Source: Piper betle
Lineage: Eukaryota; Streptophyta; Magnoliopsida; Piperales; Piperaceae
Direction of reading: 5' to 3'
NCBI GenBank assembly: GCA_033002965.1
Contig: JAURVB010002461.1
Location: 62,001 to 126,000 of the forward strand
DNA length: 64,000 nucleotides
Shown: piece after piece, positions 10,432 to 23,203 of the stretch
How positions within the stretch are numbered: the stretch's first letter is position 1
Layout of the letters: every line of letters starts with the position of its first letter
Position numbers and translations under genes: made by a program
Notes under the pieces: model-generated
What the model was told of the DNA's origin: nothing
The model's database searches: none
Seen by the model: only the letters and a program-made list of their open reading frames with translations

Positions 10432-13115
10432 TCAAAGATATTTTGTTCCGCGCCGGCTTATTCCGTTAGTTTGAAATTACCTCTTCTCTTTGTGAGAGTT
10501 CTTGGGCTCGATTATTATCTTATGTTTTATAAAGTTCTGTAAAAATGATGGCTAGTACGCAGGTACGCATACATACCAACAGGAATTAATCTCACATAAA
10601 ATAAATGAATGTAACAGGTATGATTCATATAAAAGCATTATTGTTTTTTTAAATTTCCATACAGGTCGTATGTCGAGACCGTCAATCCTAATTATTCATG
10701 ACAAGCTCTAATGCGTCCCAGTTGCGACTGCCACACAAATAGAATTTATGCTTCCTCTCAACTAAACATAACCATCATAACTCAATTCATAATTAGTTAT
10801 AACGTTATTGGCCCGATAATTGATTTTATTTATGTATATATTGTGGACAAATGTGTCGATCCATTAAATTAGCCTATCAAATGATAGAAACAACTAGTTA
10901 ATTATATCTTTATCATAATGCAATTATATCTTTATCATAACAAGGCAAGCATATCCTTTAGGTATATATCCATAGCTATAGTAGATACGTATTGGCTAAT
11001 TTTTTTTCCGAAGAGTATGTATTGGCTAAATTTTGGAATGTGCACGATTAGGGTTGCTAATTGAGCGAGCCAGCTCGTGAGCGTTTAGCGTTCGGCTCGA
11101 CTTGACTCGACTCGAAACTCGACATTTAAATGCTCGACTCGAACTCGACTCGAACTCGAATCTTACGAGCCGAGCTTGAGCAAGGTCGTGTTCGACTCGA
11201 CTCGACTCGGTTGTAACTCGAACTCGACTCGAACTCGACTCGTAGTTCAACTCGAACTCGACTCGACAAAATAATATAATAATATAGTCTTTATATTATA
11301 TTATATATATATATATGAAATATAATAGCAAAGAAACAAGATAGTTGAGATGGCAAGTATTCACCTTGATGACTTCAAGGTAGTGGGTTCAAACCATAAT
11401 GGCCTCATTTTTTTTCTAAAGTGGGGTACTTTTGACTTTTAATCGAGCTGGTTTCGAGCTAACGAACGAGCTGGCGAACGAGCTCACGAAAATTAAACAG
11501 TTTAAGTATATTCGAGCATGAGTCGAGCTCGAACACATAAAAAATATTCGAGTCGAACTCGAGTATGTATGTCCAAAACTCGAGCACATAAAAAATATTT
11601 GAGTCGAACTCGAGTATGTATGTCCAAAACTCGTTCGATCTCGAGTCGAGTTCGAACGAGTTTCGAACTATTCGAGCCGAGTTCGAACACATGTTGAGCT
11701 CGGCTCGCTCGTTCAATTAGCACCCCTATGTACGATGGTGCCTGCACGCTTGGAATATCTTCGGTCTTGATGGTCCGGTCCCCGGGGCCCTGACAAGTAC
11801 TAGAAACAATACACAAAGTTAATATGGGAGAAAATTGTGGAACCCAGTTCACAAGCACGTCTCAAGACAGCAACGTATCCCTTGTAGACTATTATTTGAG
11901 AAACCTATACTTCCTGCCAACGCACAATTAATATTTGCATTTAATGAGATCTTGATGACCATCTTACAATTATTCTAATTTACGTATTTACATATCAACA
12001 AGAGCTAACATATAGTTTAATCCCAAAAATCGGCGAGATTTTATTGCAATAACCTCATGACCCTTAAGAGGAATGAAAATTTGTAATCTTTTAAAACTCA
12101 AATTGTACACTCAGAAGCTTGATTTAGATGAATATACAGGCCACCGACAGTTCAGCAATTAGTTGTTTTGATTAATAATTCATGACCTCGGAATATAAAC
12201 GTGAAATTTAATTAAAAAGACGAGAACATAGAATAAAACAGGCTTATCCCACGCAATATGTATAATGTAATATAATATAATGGGACGGATTTTCTATTTT
12301 ACTCTCATTGTGTTTCAGCCTCTTTCTTGTACGTTGTTAATTCTGATCCCACAAAATATAGGGAGAAAATGGTAGCCGACATGGAGCCCAGTTCACAGGC
12401 ACTCTCATTTTCAACATAAACTAGACAGCAACATATCCCATTATTTGAAAAACCTATACTTCCTACCAATGCACAATTAATATTTGCATTTAAAGAGAAC
12501 TTGATAACCATCAGACAATTATTCTAATTTACATATTTACATATCAACAAGAGCTAACATTTTAGTTTAATACCTAAAACGAGGAGATTTTGTTGCAATA
12601 ATCTCGTGACATTTAAGAGGAATGAAAATTTGTTGTCTTTTACAACTCAAATTGCACATTCAGAAGCTTAATTTAGACGAATCTACAGGTCACCGACAGT
12701 TCGGCAATTAGTTAATTTGATTAATAATTCATGGCTTTGGAATATAAATGTGGAATTTAATTAAAAAGATGAGAACGTAGAATAAAATAGGCTTCACCCA
12801 TGCAATATATATATATATATATATATATTATAATGGGACAGAATTTTTTTACTCTCATCGTGTTCTAGCCTCTTTCTCGCATGTGGTTAATTCTGATCCC
12901 ACAGATCCCTCTTTTTCATCTCCTACTTGCCTAAAACTCTTCACTTGCATCACCTACTTGCCCAAAACTATTTCCTCTTCAGGAACCTCATCCTCTAAAA
13001 CTCTCACATCTCTGTCTTATCTTCTACACGTCATGTCCCTCCTTTTTCATGTTTCGGTTTACACATCCCTATTGCGGCTCTTAGGGGGTTTATCATGGTA
13101 TAATATATAGTAATA
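10432..13115. repeat. Tandem duplication unit A-B-B-C, copy 2
   Basis: A runs 10432-11040 and 11737-11822, split by a MITE. B follows twice, at 11823-12355 and 12356-12825, and C at 12826-13112. Order and orientation match copy 1, so this is a direct tandem duplication of a unit that already held two B repeats. Copy 2 lacks the hAT and fold-back insertions of copy 1 and so supplies their empty sites. Confidence 0.8.
11049..11728. mobile_element. 680-bp hAT-type MITE
   Basis: The ends are TAGGGTTGCTAATTGAGCGAGC and its near inverted form ending AATTAGCACCCCTA. The 8-bp target duplications are TGCACGAT (11041-11048) and TGTACGAT (11729-11736). The uninterrupted site TGCACGAT lies at 3819-3826 in the other duplicate. 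The interior has many GACTCGAACTCGA-type repeats near both ends and an AT-rich centre at 11265-11440. There is no transposase, so it is non-autonomous; the 8-bp duplication and TAGGG ends point to hAT. Confidence 0.88.
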
Positions 13116-13517
13116 TAAAACTTTCTTCTTACAAACTCTAGACATCTACCTCAAGCATTATCGAACTCCTTCATCTTCACCTCTCATTTTGGTATACTCC
13201 AATTTGTAAATAGTTGTTTTTTTTATTTATTACCTGATTTGTTATTAATTGCTTGATGAAGACTTCCTGCTAATTGCTATTGATTTGTTAGTAGGAGATG
13301 ATTTGTTAATAGCTTCTATATCTACTATCTTTCTATATCTACTTATCTAATGTGCTTTGATCGATCCACAAGGGTTGATACTCTCTTTTTTAAAACAAAA
13401 ATTATTTAGGTTATGCAGGAAGAGTTTCCTGATGTGGTTGTGGATTTATAAAAGATTGAACTAAATATTCATCGTATTCTTTAAGATTATAAGTTTATTG
13501 GATCTAACTATTTGTGT

Positions 13518-16482
13518 TGTAACACCCTGATTCCGATTTACCTAATAACTGAATCAGAATTATTTTGATCGAATCAAATCATGTCTAAATTGATTACTAT
13601 ATAAGATTTGAATGATAAATGGACCAAAACACCCTCTTGGTGTCTCGAGAATAAAAGACACGCTAAATTTGCAATCAATAAACGAATAAATATACATAAA
13701 TATGCATTAAATACAAATAAAAGAAAGATAAAAATTACAGCGCGTTGAGCACAAGTGTGTGTAACATCTATATGTTATTTTACCAAAGTCAACCTAATAC
13801 ATAAGAACACAAGACCTACATATATAATATTAAAAATTTCAGCAATGAATATCATTGGTATGGAAAATAAATAATACAAACTGGCAAGTGGAAACTGATT
13901 TCCACAAGAAAGAAAAACTATATATATAATCTTTATGAGAACACTCAAAGGGCATCTACTAAGGAGCCATCAACTTGCAGACTCAATAGCATCCCAAACT
14001 AAATTGGTGTTATGCCACTCTTAACAAATACCTCTCTTGGTAATAATTGATCCCACTTTTGGGGAAAACACATATCCTAAGCCCCCTTCAAACCTTCATA
14101 TAATGCCTAGCCAAAAGCACAATAGAGCACTCTCAGGTAGTCGCCTTTAATACTCTTTGATACCACAAGTCTATATATACATTGTATATGACAATACTCG
14201 GCTACTTTATGCCTCTCTAGATGTGAGGAAAGTCAAGATGTAAAGATGACATAATCCCTTAGGAATGGAACAACGTTATCACTAATGCAGAGCCCACTGT
14301 GACCTGCATATGCCCCCATTCTGCATACGCCCCCGTTCATGGTATATACAAAGTCAAATTCACTAACTCTCGGCTCACTGAAAACTCAATAAAACAATAT
14401 ATAGGGTTGAGAAGGGAATCATATAAGTAGGCCTAAAGGTAACATGAGGTGAAACTAAGTTTGAAAATAACACGAGAGATCTCATTCTCGAGAGTTATTA
14501 ATCATAGAAGTAAAATGAATTTAGATGGCCCGTATTAAGTGGGGTTTGATAAAATAACCACTTAATACGTCCTATGATTTAAAAATCAAATCAATGATAG
14601 AGTAGAGCGCTAAATCTAAAAAGAGTCATAGCAGACCTATCGTCCAAGTTCCAAGCGTATTGGTACATCTACTGTGAGCTCAGACTCTGAAACCTACATC
14701 GGAACCTACTGCTAAGCAAAAAATTAACAACTATATATGATGCATGGCAGTGGTGTGTGCTCAAATCAACAATAACAATACTTAAAAAAGGGCAATGTAA
14801 AGGAAATAAATGAATAACATCTGGCACGCAAAATGAGGCACATGCAAACAAAAAATAAATAAGTAAGTCAAATAAATAAAATAACAATACTAAAAATAAC
14901 ACTGGACATCTAACATAAGAGAAAAGTAATAAATAATAAATAACAATGGTATGAATAACACAAACTAAATATGTAGCTAAATGTGAGCAAATATCACATA
15001 CACAAGCAAGTAAGTAAATAAATAAATGGATAATTAATTAATTAAATAAAAGAATAAATAATTATAACAATTAATCATGAATAATATTAATATAAATATC
15101 AAATATATGAATATACAACTAAACACGAATAAATAATAATGTGAGCGAGCCAATAAATAATAATTAATCAATCCATTAATTAAATAAGATAAATATGAAA
15201 AAATAATATCAACAAATAAATATATTATCGATAATAATGAATAATTATACAAGCATTCATCATAATCAACAAATATAAAAATAACTAGAAATAAACAATA
15301 GTAAATAAATAAATAAATAAATAAATAATAAATAAATATTAATATATCAAAATATTTCAAATAATTTGAATATGCATCTAAACTAATATAGAGAATCTCA
15401 AATTACTTAAAATAGTAAAAAATAGATGAAAATGGGCTAAAACTAGGCTGTCGAGTCAATTGAGCGAGTCAAACCTAATCAACTTGACCGAGTCGACTGA
15501 GTCAACTCGACTAAGTCAACCTCTTAACTTGGGTTGGGTTGGACTCGGTTAGCTTGACAAGATAGTTGAATGGGTTTGGACTAGTGGACGAGGACAGAGA
15601 CATGGGTTGGCAAAAATGGACGCGAGTTGGGCGACCTCAAGCGCGGGTAGGCATACATGGACACAGGCAAATAGGCACGACGGCCGCCAAATGGACCCAC
15701 AATGCCCATTGCCGAAAAACCCCAACAGACGGGGAGCCAAGGGTCACTGCCAGTCAGAATTGGCGGGGGACGACAATGCGATGGTGATTGGGGTGGTCGC
15801 CGATAGAGCTCAGCCACTAGTTAGCCGGAAAGGGACGAAAATCGTCCTCAGGGTAGGTGGAGTCGCCACCAACAATTCTAGTTGCAACAATTGGTGAGGT
15901 TGGTCTCAAAATGTCAATTGTCGAGTGAGGAAGGTGTCTGAGGTGAGGATGAATGATGTTTGTTCAACGACTGGCAGAAAACAACTAGATAGGGACGGAA
16001 ATGCCTCTGGCAAAATGCCAGTCACCGACGGTGATCCTTGCCACATCGAAGGTCAGGCCTAGTCTCAAATGGAAGATCTCATTGAAGGAAATCAATTTGG
16101 GTGGCCGGCTTCACCAGAGGTGGCTCGCCGGTGCAGGAAAACGATCTAAAAGGCGATTGCGACGATGAGAAAAGGGGAATAAAATGTCGTCGCCAGTGGT
16201 GACTACGGTGGTGCCATTGGTGATGACGGGTATGGGGCGATAGCCGGCTATGAGGCAGTCATGATCGTACCAATCTCATGGCTGCAATAGGGCCGGAGGC
16301 TTGCCAATGGTGGCCCAAAGTGGTGGCTGCCCTAAGGGTAGAAAACTCGTAAAATATAGGGAAAATCCTAGAAAATAGGAGAGGTAATGCTATGGTTGAC
16401 GTGGATGGCTCTAATCTTGCCACATAGCACGATCCAAAAGCCCGACAACTAGTGGGCCTAATGGGGTTCACTTAAGGTATAT

Positions 16483-16528
<46 letters not shown>

Positions 16529-17059
16529 ATGTGCGTGTGTGGAAAGCTCAGAACGATGCTGACAAAAGTTGAAACTGACTCAAAGCCTAACTGAGATTCT
16601 ACAAACAAAAATCGTAACAAGAAAGCTAAATAATCGTCGAAACCCTGAACTCGATTAGACGAAGATCTAAAACTAAAATTAAGTTGGGCCCACATAGGTA
16701 ATTCAATTGTCTGAAATCCCTATGATGTATGTAAATGAGGTACCTTGAGATTGCCCAAACATTTATTAAGCACTGCAATGACCTATATCTAGCTATAAAA
16801 CCTTGGCCTAACACAAGTAAAAAAATTTGTATACTTCAAATACATGTTGATAACTTATGATATGTTGTAGCATAACTGAAATTATCATCTGTATATCAGG
16901 CATACTCAGTTTCTATAACATACTCATACAACCATCTGGGCCCCAACTCATGGTCTGAAAGCTACACTGACTTAAACCAACTTGAACTAATTCGATACTG
17001 ACCCAAACTAGGCAAGCCAATAAATGGGTAAAACCCTAATCCGAAATTGGAATTTTACA
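13518..17059 (+). mobile_element. TG...CA element 1, probable solo LTR (3.5 kb)
   Basis: It starts TGTAACACCC and ends TTTTACA, with imperfect 5-bp flanks TGTGT (13513-13517) and TATGT (17060-17064). It shares blocks with the elements at 26.6 and 32.2 kb, including the CTCTCAGGTAGTCGCCTTTA stretch near 14131 and the CTAATGCAGAGCCC region near 14283. Blocks occur in the same order, with an AATA-rich expansion at 14900-15360 and a GC-richer section at 15480-16300. No gag or pol is visible. LTRs of this size starting TGTAACACCC are known in plant Ty3/gypsy chromoviruses, so a solo LTR is the simplest reading; a non-coding TE derivative is the alternative. Confidence 0.6.
16484..16540. repeat. 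(TA)n(TG)n microsatellite
   Basis: A TA run followed by a TG run inside TG...CA element 1. Its complement makes the Ile-Tyr and His-Thr repeats seen in translated minus-strand frames; these are not protein-coding. Confidence 0.85.
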
Positions 17060-17372
17060 TATGTATTGCTGGTACTTCGAACTCTCAATAGTAGTATGAA
17101 TTGTTTTTTTGTTATTAATTGCTTCCTTTCCTAAATCATGAATAATTGTGTTTATATTAAATTTCATAGATGATGCTTAATTCTTTGATCCGTTAGACGA
17201 ACTTCATAAAGTGTGTTGACATTAATTCAGTTCCGTTACTGTTTATATTGAATAGGACTCAGTTAGGCCATCTGGGTAGAGAAGCGATTCAAATTTTTTT
17301 TATTTACAAGTTTTGGTGAATTCCTATGCAATAGGATTGTTGACGGTCAAATTATCAAATACTACTACTAAT

Positions 17373-17393
17373 AATAATAATAATAATAATAGT
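17373..17393. repeat. (TAA)n microsatellite
   Basis: About seven TAA units in AT-rich DNA between element 1 and the TRIM-like LTR. Confidence 0.8.
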
Positions 17394-17825
17394 TTATTTA
17401 TTGGTTCCTCACCATTGATTTATTGGGAGGAAGTGGGAGAGAGAGACCAAGGGGGATCCTGAGGGAAGAACTAAGAGGTAAGTAAATATTTGCATTAGAA
17501 AGGTTTCTGTAGTGGATGACAACCTTATATAAGTGTCTTATATCATCTTTGAAGATTGATATTTATGAGTGACTATAATATTTGATATTGACCGTATAAA
17601 TAGGCATATGATTTACAATTTTTTTAATATGTACATAATGAAATATATGCTTTCCTCACAACCTAAAGTCATCGGTGCCCCTATCCATAATTTTTAGTAA
17701 ATGTAAGATCTATTATTTATTAACTAACGGTTATCATATCGCATGGTAAAAAAATAACATTTTCATATACTATATTTGTTATTAGTGTTGGGCCCTTTAA
17801 ACCCCCACTCAAGCTCTGAAATCAC

Positions 17826-17995
17826 TGTTGGACCCTTCAGGCCTCCAAAAAGGACTTTAAACAACCAAAGAAAACTCGCAATAGGTGTCACGGGCCTTTG
17901 TTAATCTAAAAATTAGTTTAAGGAATAAGGCTTTCTCATTAGCCTATATACAAGTCACCAACAACTTCTACGACCGATCTAGGACAAACCCAACA
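17826..17995 (-). mobile_element. TRIM-like LTR, minus strand
   Basis: Read on the minus strand it runs TGTTGGGTTTGTCC ... GGTCCAACA, about 170 bp. It is followed at 17825-17812 by TGATTTCAGAGC, 10 of 12 matches to the usual initiator-Met tRNA primer-binding site TGGTATCAGAGC. Similar LTRs occur at 25.24 and 42.42 kb. No second LTR or coding region was found, so it is a fragment. Confidence 0.65.
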
Positions 17996-19361
17996 ATTAG
18001 TATATCAAGAATAAAAAATTAGTAAAAAATATAGTGTGTAGTATTTTTTTGTATGCATTATTATTAAATATATAAATTGTTATTATCTATCTGATTTGTC
18101 CAGCATATTTATTTCTACAACCAAATTTACTTATACTGTTCTTATTGCAGCGGCCATTCATTTGGTAATATTTTTTTTTATTTACAGAATTCAATTCTTG
18201 GTTGATTACTCACTTAACCACCAAAATATTTGGGTAATACCGTATGAGTACACTTGGTTTCTTTTATAACTAGTGTATAATGTACAATTATTCAAAGCAA
18301 TTTGGTTGATGTAATGTATGTAATTTAATATGTATTGGTCAATTAATTAGACAACTTTCCCCCAAGTCAAGCTTTCTTTTTATTTGTTTTTTACAAGATT
18401 CATTTTATAGGAAAAAGTTAAATTTTCTCTTTTTATCATTTTTAGTATCAAATAAAGTATTCTTGCCAACATTCAATGCATATTCTAGGTTGGTTTTCTC
18501 ATAATTTGTCATTCTTAATGTTATAGCTTTTCCTATCATCTTTTACATTTGGTTTTGGCCCATGGATTTTATTTCTTAATTTTGCCTTTAGAAAGAAATC
18601 AGTTTTTGTGGCAGATATTTTTAGGTGTCAAGAGCTTTTTGTATGAGTAGATTTTATAATATCATACAAAAACTTCAAAAATATCATACAATATACAAAA
18701 ATTTATGTTGACTTTCATTGGTGGGAAGGTCAGTCTATGACAGCATCTGAGGTTCAAAATTTTGTTAATCCTCTCAGCTCAATATTATCACTCTTAGAGG
18801 TTAATTACACTAATCTATCGCGAGTCTACCTTTTATATAAACTGCCAGAACTATCGAATAAAGCTTATGGTTGGCCTTACCATATATATTTTTAATCAAA
18901 AGATGTATTCTTGCCTATTTATTCTACTGGTGTTATTTATTTCAAGACATAAAAATTTAAATATTGTCATGCAGAGTTCAAAAATATGAATATTCTGGTG
19001 TAATTTTTTCAAAACTTACATCATGCAGGATTCAAATTCATCTTTTGGTTAAGATATGTAATACTTATAGGCTCACACTTTTTATGTTACCATCTAGGAG
19101 AGGATGCAATTTTAGGTCTTCCAAAATATGGCTTGCTCTAATTCTTGGGTATGTATCCCAAGACATATGATAGTCTACATAAAAATCAATATCGTTATAT
19201 AAAAGTGATTTTTTCATATAAAAGTCTATATGGTGCAGTAGTGAAGCTCTTGGCTTTTATAATAATATCATGATATTAAGCTCTTTATATATACATAGCA
19301 TACAATATTTAAATTAAAAATACCTAAAAGTAAATCAAACATGGCCCGCAAATTGTGCAGG

Positions 19362-19417
<56 letters not shown>

Positions 19418-20385
19418 AGAATAAGTAATTTTTGCCCATTAATATATCTTAGCTTGCTCAACCACTTATAAATTGACATGTTTGCTTCATTTGGATCATA
19501 ATTTTTATGGAAAATACTACTTGTATTTCCAAATTTCATTTGGAAAAGTCATTAACGTGATTAGAAAAGTGAGATTTGAAAGTGTATATAGAACAATTTT
19601 TGTTTTAAAAATCCCGAGTTAATTTGACTCTCTAACATGCCAAGTCAAACTTCATATTATGTAATAAAAGTTATCAAAATATATTATTTTTTTATGTTAG
19701 CCAAATTAATATTTTTTAAGTAATATAAATTATATATTTATTAATTTCAAGTATTAAAAAAACAATATATACTAATACCATATAATTTTTTCTTTACATG
19801 ATTAAAAATTTAATATAAATGACTCTGAGTCACTTGGAGTTGACTCTACTGTATGACATGTGGAGTCGATAAATATATACATATCATATCCTTTATAATT
19901 AAGGAGAGAAATACATATAAAAAAATCCTCTAGTAAAAATTAGGATATTTGAACTTTATTGTACTATATAATCTTTAAGAATAATTAGTATCAGCTATAT
20001 TCAATGTTAGTCATTTGATTACAAGGATATTTAGATAATAAAAATAATTTTGTCCTAAGTCATAAAAAAATACGGCTGTGGGATCTAAATGAATGGGTAG
20101 ATTGATATGTTGACTTTACTGAATCAGCTCTTGTTGATACAAAACATCCTCGTAATCCTTTTAAATATGATTAGGTCTTATAACCAAACGCTTGACATTA
20201 TATGTGATTCTTTGTTTAGATTGCTCAGTAGTTAGTGTCAGCTTTGAAATGATACTAATTTTTATAAAAACATTTCCGAAACCTCCTTGCCAATTTCAGC
20301 ATTGATCATCTCACATCAGTTAATGAACCACACCAATCCTAGTTATTGCGTCAATGAACGCCTCCCACATTCCATCGCATACCCG
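17996..20385. other. AT-rich intergenic DNA upstream of KCS
   Basis: No gene is recognised. A long (TA)n tract occupies 19364-19412. The segment 19610-19890, with TGACTC and GGAGTTGACTC motifs at its end, matches in inverted orientation the candidate MITE at 37.04-37.46 kb. Confidence 0.55.
19364..19412. repeat. (TA)n microsatellite
   Basis: About 24 TA units with no adjacent GC-rich element, unlike the TA tracts at 8.8 and 23.2 kb. Confidence 0.9.
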
Positions 20386-20483
20386 CAATATATTTTCCTC
20401 ATCGTCGAGATGGGACGAGCTCCATCAATCAACACGAACAAGAACAAGAAGTAGCTAGCTCAGCTATCAACTCAAGTACTCAA
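20386..20483 (+). promoter_or_regulatory. Probable KCS promoter and 5' leader
   Basis: An AATATATTTT stretch at about 20389, roughly 95 nt upstream of the KCS start codon, is a candidate TATA element. The leader that follows is A-rich and has no upstream ATG in 20440-20483. The initiation site is inferred, not seen. Confidence 0.35.
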
Positions 20484-21917
20484 ATGGTTGCAATTAGAAG
20501 CCTGCCCTTCACCAACCCCTTCTTCTACGTCCCCTTCGCCATGGGCACCTCCTTCCTCTTCTTCCCGAACACCCTCCCTGCACTGATCGCCACCACCACC
20601 ACGGCCATCAATCTCGCCTACGGCTTCACCCTCCTCACCCTCAGCCTCGTCTCCTTCATCTACTTCTCCTCCCGCCCAAGCCCCATCTACCTCGTCGACT
20701 TCGCCTGCCTCAAGCCCCCACTCGGCACCCGGGCGCCCCTCGCCTCCTACATCGAGCACGCCCACCTCTTCTACCAGAACAACCCCAAGGTCGCCGAGTT
20801 CTGCACCCGCATCCTCGAGAAGTCCGGCCTCGGAAACAACACATCCCTCCCCGCCCACATCCACTACGTCCCTCCCCAGACCACCCGCAAGGCCGCCGAC
20901 GAGGAGGCCCGCTTGGTCATCTTCACTGTCCTCGACTCCCTCTTCGCCAAAACCAGCGTCAAGCCCGGCGATATCGACGTGCTGGTGGTGAACTGCAACG
21001 TCTACAACCCCACCCCTTCGCTGACCTCCATGGTGGTGAACCGGTACAAGATGAGGAGCAACGTCAAGGCGTTCAACATCGGCGGGATGGGGTGCAGCGC
21101 CGAGCTGATAGCCCTGGACTTGACCAAGGACGTGCTGCAAGTGCACGCCAACTCGTACGCGCTGCTGGTGAGCACCGAGATCATCACCCCGTGCAGCTAC
21201 CTCGGCGAGCACCGACCGATGGTGGTCACCAATTGCCTATTTCGCATGGGCGGCGCGGCGGTGCTCGTCTCCAACCGCGCCCGCGACCGAACGAGGGCCA
21301 AGTACCGACTCGTTCACGTCGTGCGCACGCATATGGGCGCCGACGATCGGGCCTTCAACTGCGTGCAACAGCGCGCCGACGCCAAAGGCATCGTTGGATT
21401 CGCACTCGACAAGGACCTCCCTCTCATCGCCGGCAAGGCGCTCACCGCCAACATCACCGCCCTCGCCCCGCTCGTCCTCCCCATCTCCGAGCAGCTCAAG
21501 TTCGCAGTCAACTTCGTCCGTCGCAAGTTCTTGAAACTGGCCGTAGAACCTTACATCCCCAACTTCCGGCTTGCGTTCGAGCACTTCTGCATCCACGCCG
21601 GGGGGAGGCTGGTGATTGACGACATCCAGAAGAACCTGCGGCTGACGAAGCAGGACGTGGAGCCGTCGAGGATGACGCTGTACAGGTTCGGCAACACGTC
21701 CTCGTCGTCGCCGTGGTACTCGTTGAGCTACACGGAGTCGAAGGGGAGGATGAGGAAGGGGGACCGGGTGTGGCAGATTGCGTTGGGGAGCGGGTTCAAG
21801 TGCAACAGTGCGGTGTGGAAGTGCTTGCGTGCAGTGGATGATGATCCTGCAGACGAAGCTTGGGCGGACTGCATTGATAAGTTCCCGGTAGAGGTGCCGG
21901 ACGTTGCAGAGATCTAG
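20484..21917 (+). CDS. 3-ketoacyl-CoA synthase (fatty acid elongase condensing enzyme)
   Basis: An intronless ORF of 477 residues, within the usual 460-530 for plant KCS. The enzyme condenses malonyl-CoA with a long-chain acyl-CoA in the endoplasmic reticulum. This is the first and chain-length-determining step of very-long-chain fatty acid synthesis for wax, suberin and sphingolipids. Two hydrophobic N-terminal segments (about residues 12-30 and 35-61) are the expected membrane anchors. The FAE1/KCS core begins near residue 67 (PIYLVDFACLKPP). The catalytic triad is present: Cys204 in NIGGMGCSA, His371 in FCIHAGGR and Asn404 in YRFGNTSSSS. The C-terminal GDRVWQIALGSGFKCNSAVWK block is intact. 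The 5' half is very rich in C and G at third positions and the end less so. No frameshift was found. The chain-length class cannot be told by eye. Confidence 0.95.
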   Translation: MVAIRSLPFTNPFFYVPFAMGTSFLFFPNTLPALIATTTTAINLAYGFTLLTLSLVSFIYFSSRPSPIYLVDFACLKPPLGTRAPLASYIEHAHLFYQNNPKVAEFCTRILEKSGLGNNTSLPAHIHYVPPQTTRKAADEEARLVIFTVLDSLFAKTSVKPGDIDVLVVNCNVYNPTPSLTSMVVNRYKMRSNVKAFNIGGMGCSAELIALDLTKDVLQVHANSYALLVSTEIITPCSYLGEHRPMVVTNCLFRMGGAAVLVSNRARDRTRAKYRLVHVVRTHMGADDRAFNCVQQRADAKGIVGFALDKDLPLIAGKALTANITALAPLVLPISEQLKFAVNFVRRKFLKLAVEPYIPNFRLAFEHFCIHAGGRLVIDDIQKNLRLTKQDVEPSRMTLYRFGNTSSSSPWYSLSYTESKGRMRKGDRVWQIALGSGFKCNSAVWKCLRAVDDDPADEAWADCIDKFPVEVPDVAEI

Positions 21918-23165
21918 TTACCTCTCTTATTTACATCGACCGACTACTACTACAGATCACGATGATCATAATATTGTAGTACTGCACTAATGTTTGATAT
22001 TGCTTTATAAAAAAAATGTTTGCTGTTGGGACTGGGAGTGTACGTACGTACTTGTGTCGGGATTTATTTCTTACCAAACCTTAGTTAAATTTGAATGCAT
22101 GCATAAGTTCACCCTGGCAATGCATAATAGTTCACATATATATATACTCAAGAAGTAGATTGCCTCATTGATAAATAATATACGATGATAGATACGTGTT
22201 GTAAATGTTACGTAATATATTGTTTCACATTTTTATTTATTTTTACCATGGTTAAAAGGAGAGCATTTTTTATGAGCTTCCTTTGAGTCCTGTCATAAGG
22301 GGGGTCAAGTCTTCTTTTCATTTTACATGAGTGAGGATAAAGAGAGACGAGAATTGAGAGAAACCACCTCTCTTAATTGTCTGCTCGTAATGGACACATC
22401 TTCACGGGGCTTATAAAAACTTTTCTGGGTGGAAAACATAAATTTTGCCACATTGGCCGTGGCTGCCAGGAGCCAGCGGCAGTAATGATCGAATTGTCCT
22501 TTTCTTGGTTGCGTGCGATAATGGTCAGTATCGTTTTCTTTTTTTGGTGCTAAGAGGGCTTCAAAGTTCAATATGCACGAGATTTTGTGATGCCCAACAT
22601 GCATCGACAAACTATGGTTAATGCTACATTGTCCCTCGCCTTTAGTATTATTGTCTATTTTCTCGTGTGTAGAGCTGGGCTTCTCCTTCATGCGAAATGT
22701 TTAGACGCGCTCACTTCCGACGACACCCTTTGGCCTCTCGTTTGGTTCGATCGGTATGCATCATAGATGGGTTAAATATTTTAACTTCTTTAATTTAGGA
22801 ATGATGTGATCCTAATAAAGTGATTTTAATATGAAATTAATACTTTTGTGAATAAAAATAAATGATACTATTTTATAAATTAACTTATAAGAGGATAATT
22901 GTTGGATTTTACGCAGAAAATTTCAAGGCTATTGACACTAAAATTTTCCTCTTGTTTGAAGAGGCCAACAAAAATGCTGCTGTCAAAAACTCTTATAAGT
23001 TATAATATAAAACATTTTTTAAATTAAAGTAAGCGTTGGCTCCTTTTTAAGAGTGCTGGGCTAAAGCCAGACAATTGGAGTGAACACGGAAAATTGGGGC
23101 TGGGCTGGACCAAGGTTTCGTGGAGTGGTCGGTCAGACCGGCAGGGCTGGCCATTTGCCATCTCT
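21918..23165. other. Intergenic region downstream of KCS
   Basis: The KCS 3' end and AT-rich DNA. A 122-residue minus-strand frame at 22323-22691 has no recognisable domain or codon bias and is not called. A GC-richer stretch begins near 23.03 kb, just before the TA tract. Confidence 0.5.
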
Positions 23166-23168
23166 CTA

Positions 23169-23169
<1 letters not shown>

Positions 23170-23203
<34 letters not shown>

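Noticed and set aside
20472..21212. 246-codon minus-strand frame over the KCS gene
   Set aside because: It is the antisense of a GC-rich coding region; the sense strand has a full KCS with its catalytic triad.
21092..21619. 175-codon plus-strand frame inside KCS
   Set aside because: Arg/Pro-rich frame-shifted shadow of KCS, with no domain.
22323..22691. 122-codon minus-strand frame downstream of KCS
   Set aside because: No recognisable motif, no codon bias and no promoter or splice support.
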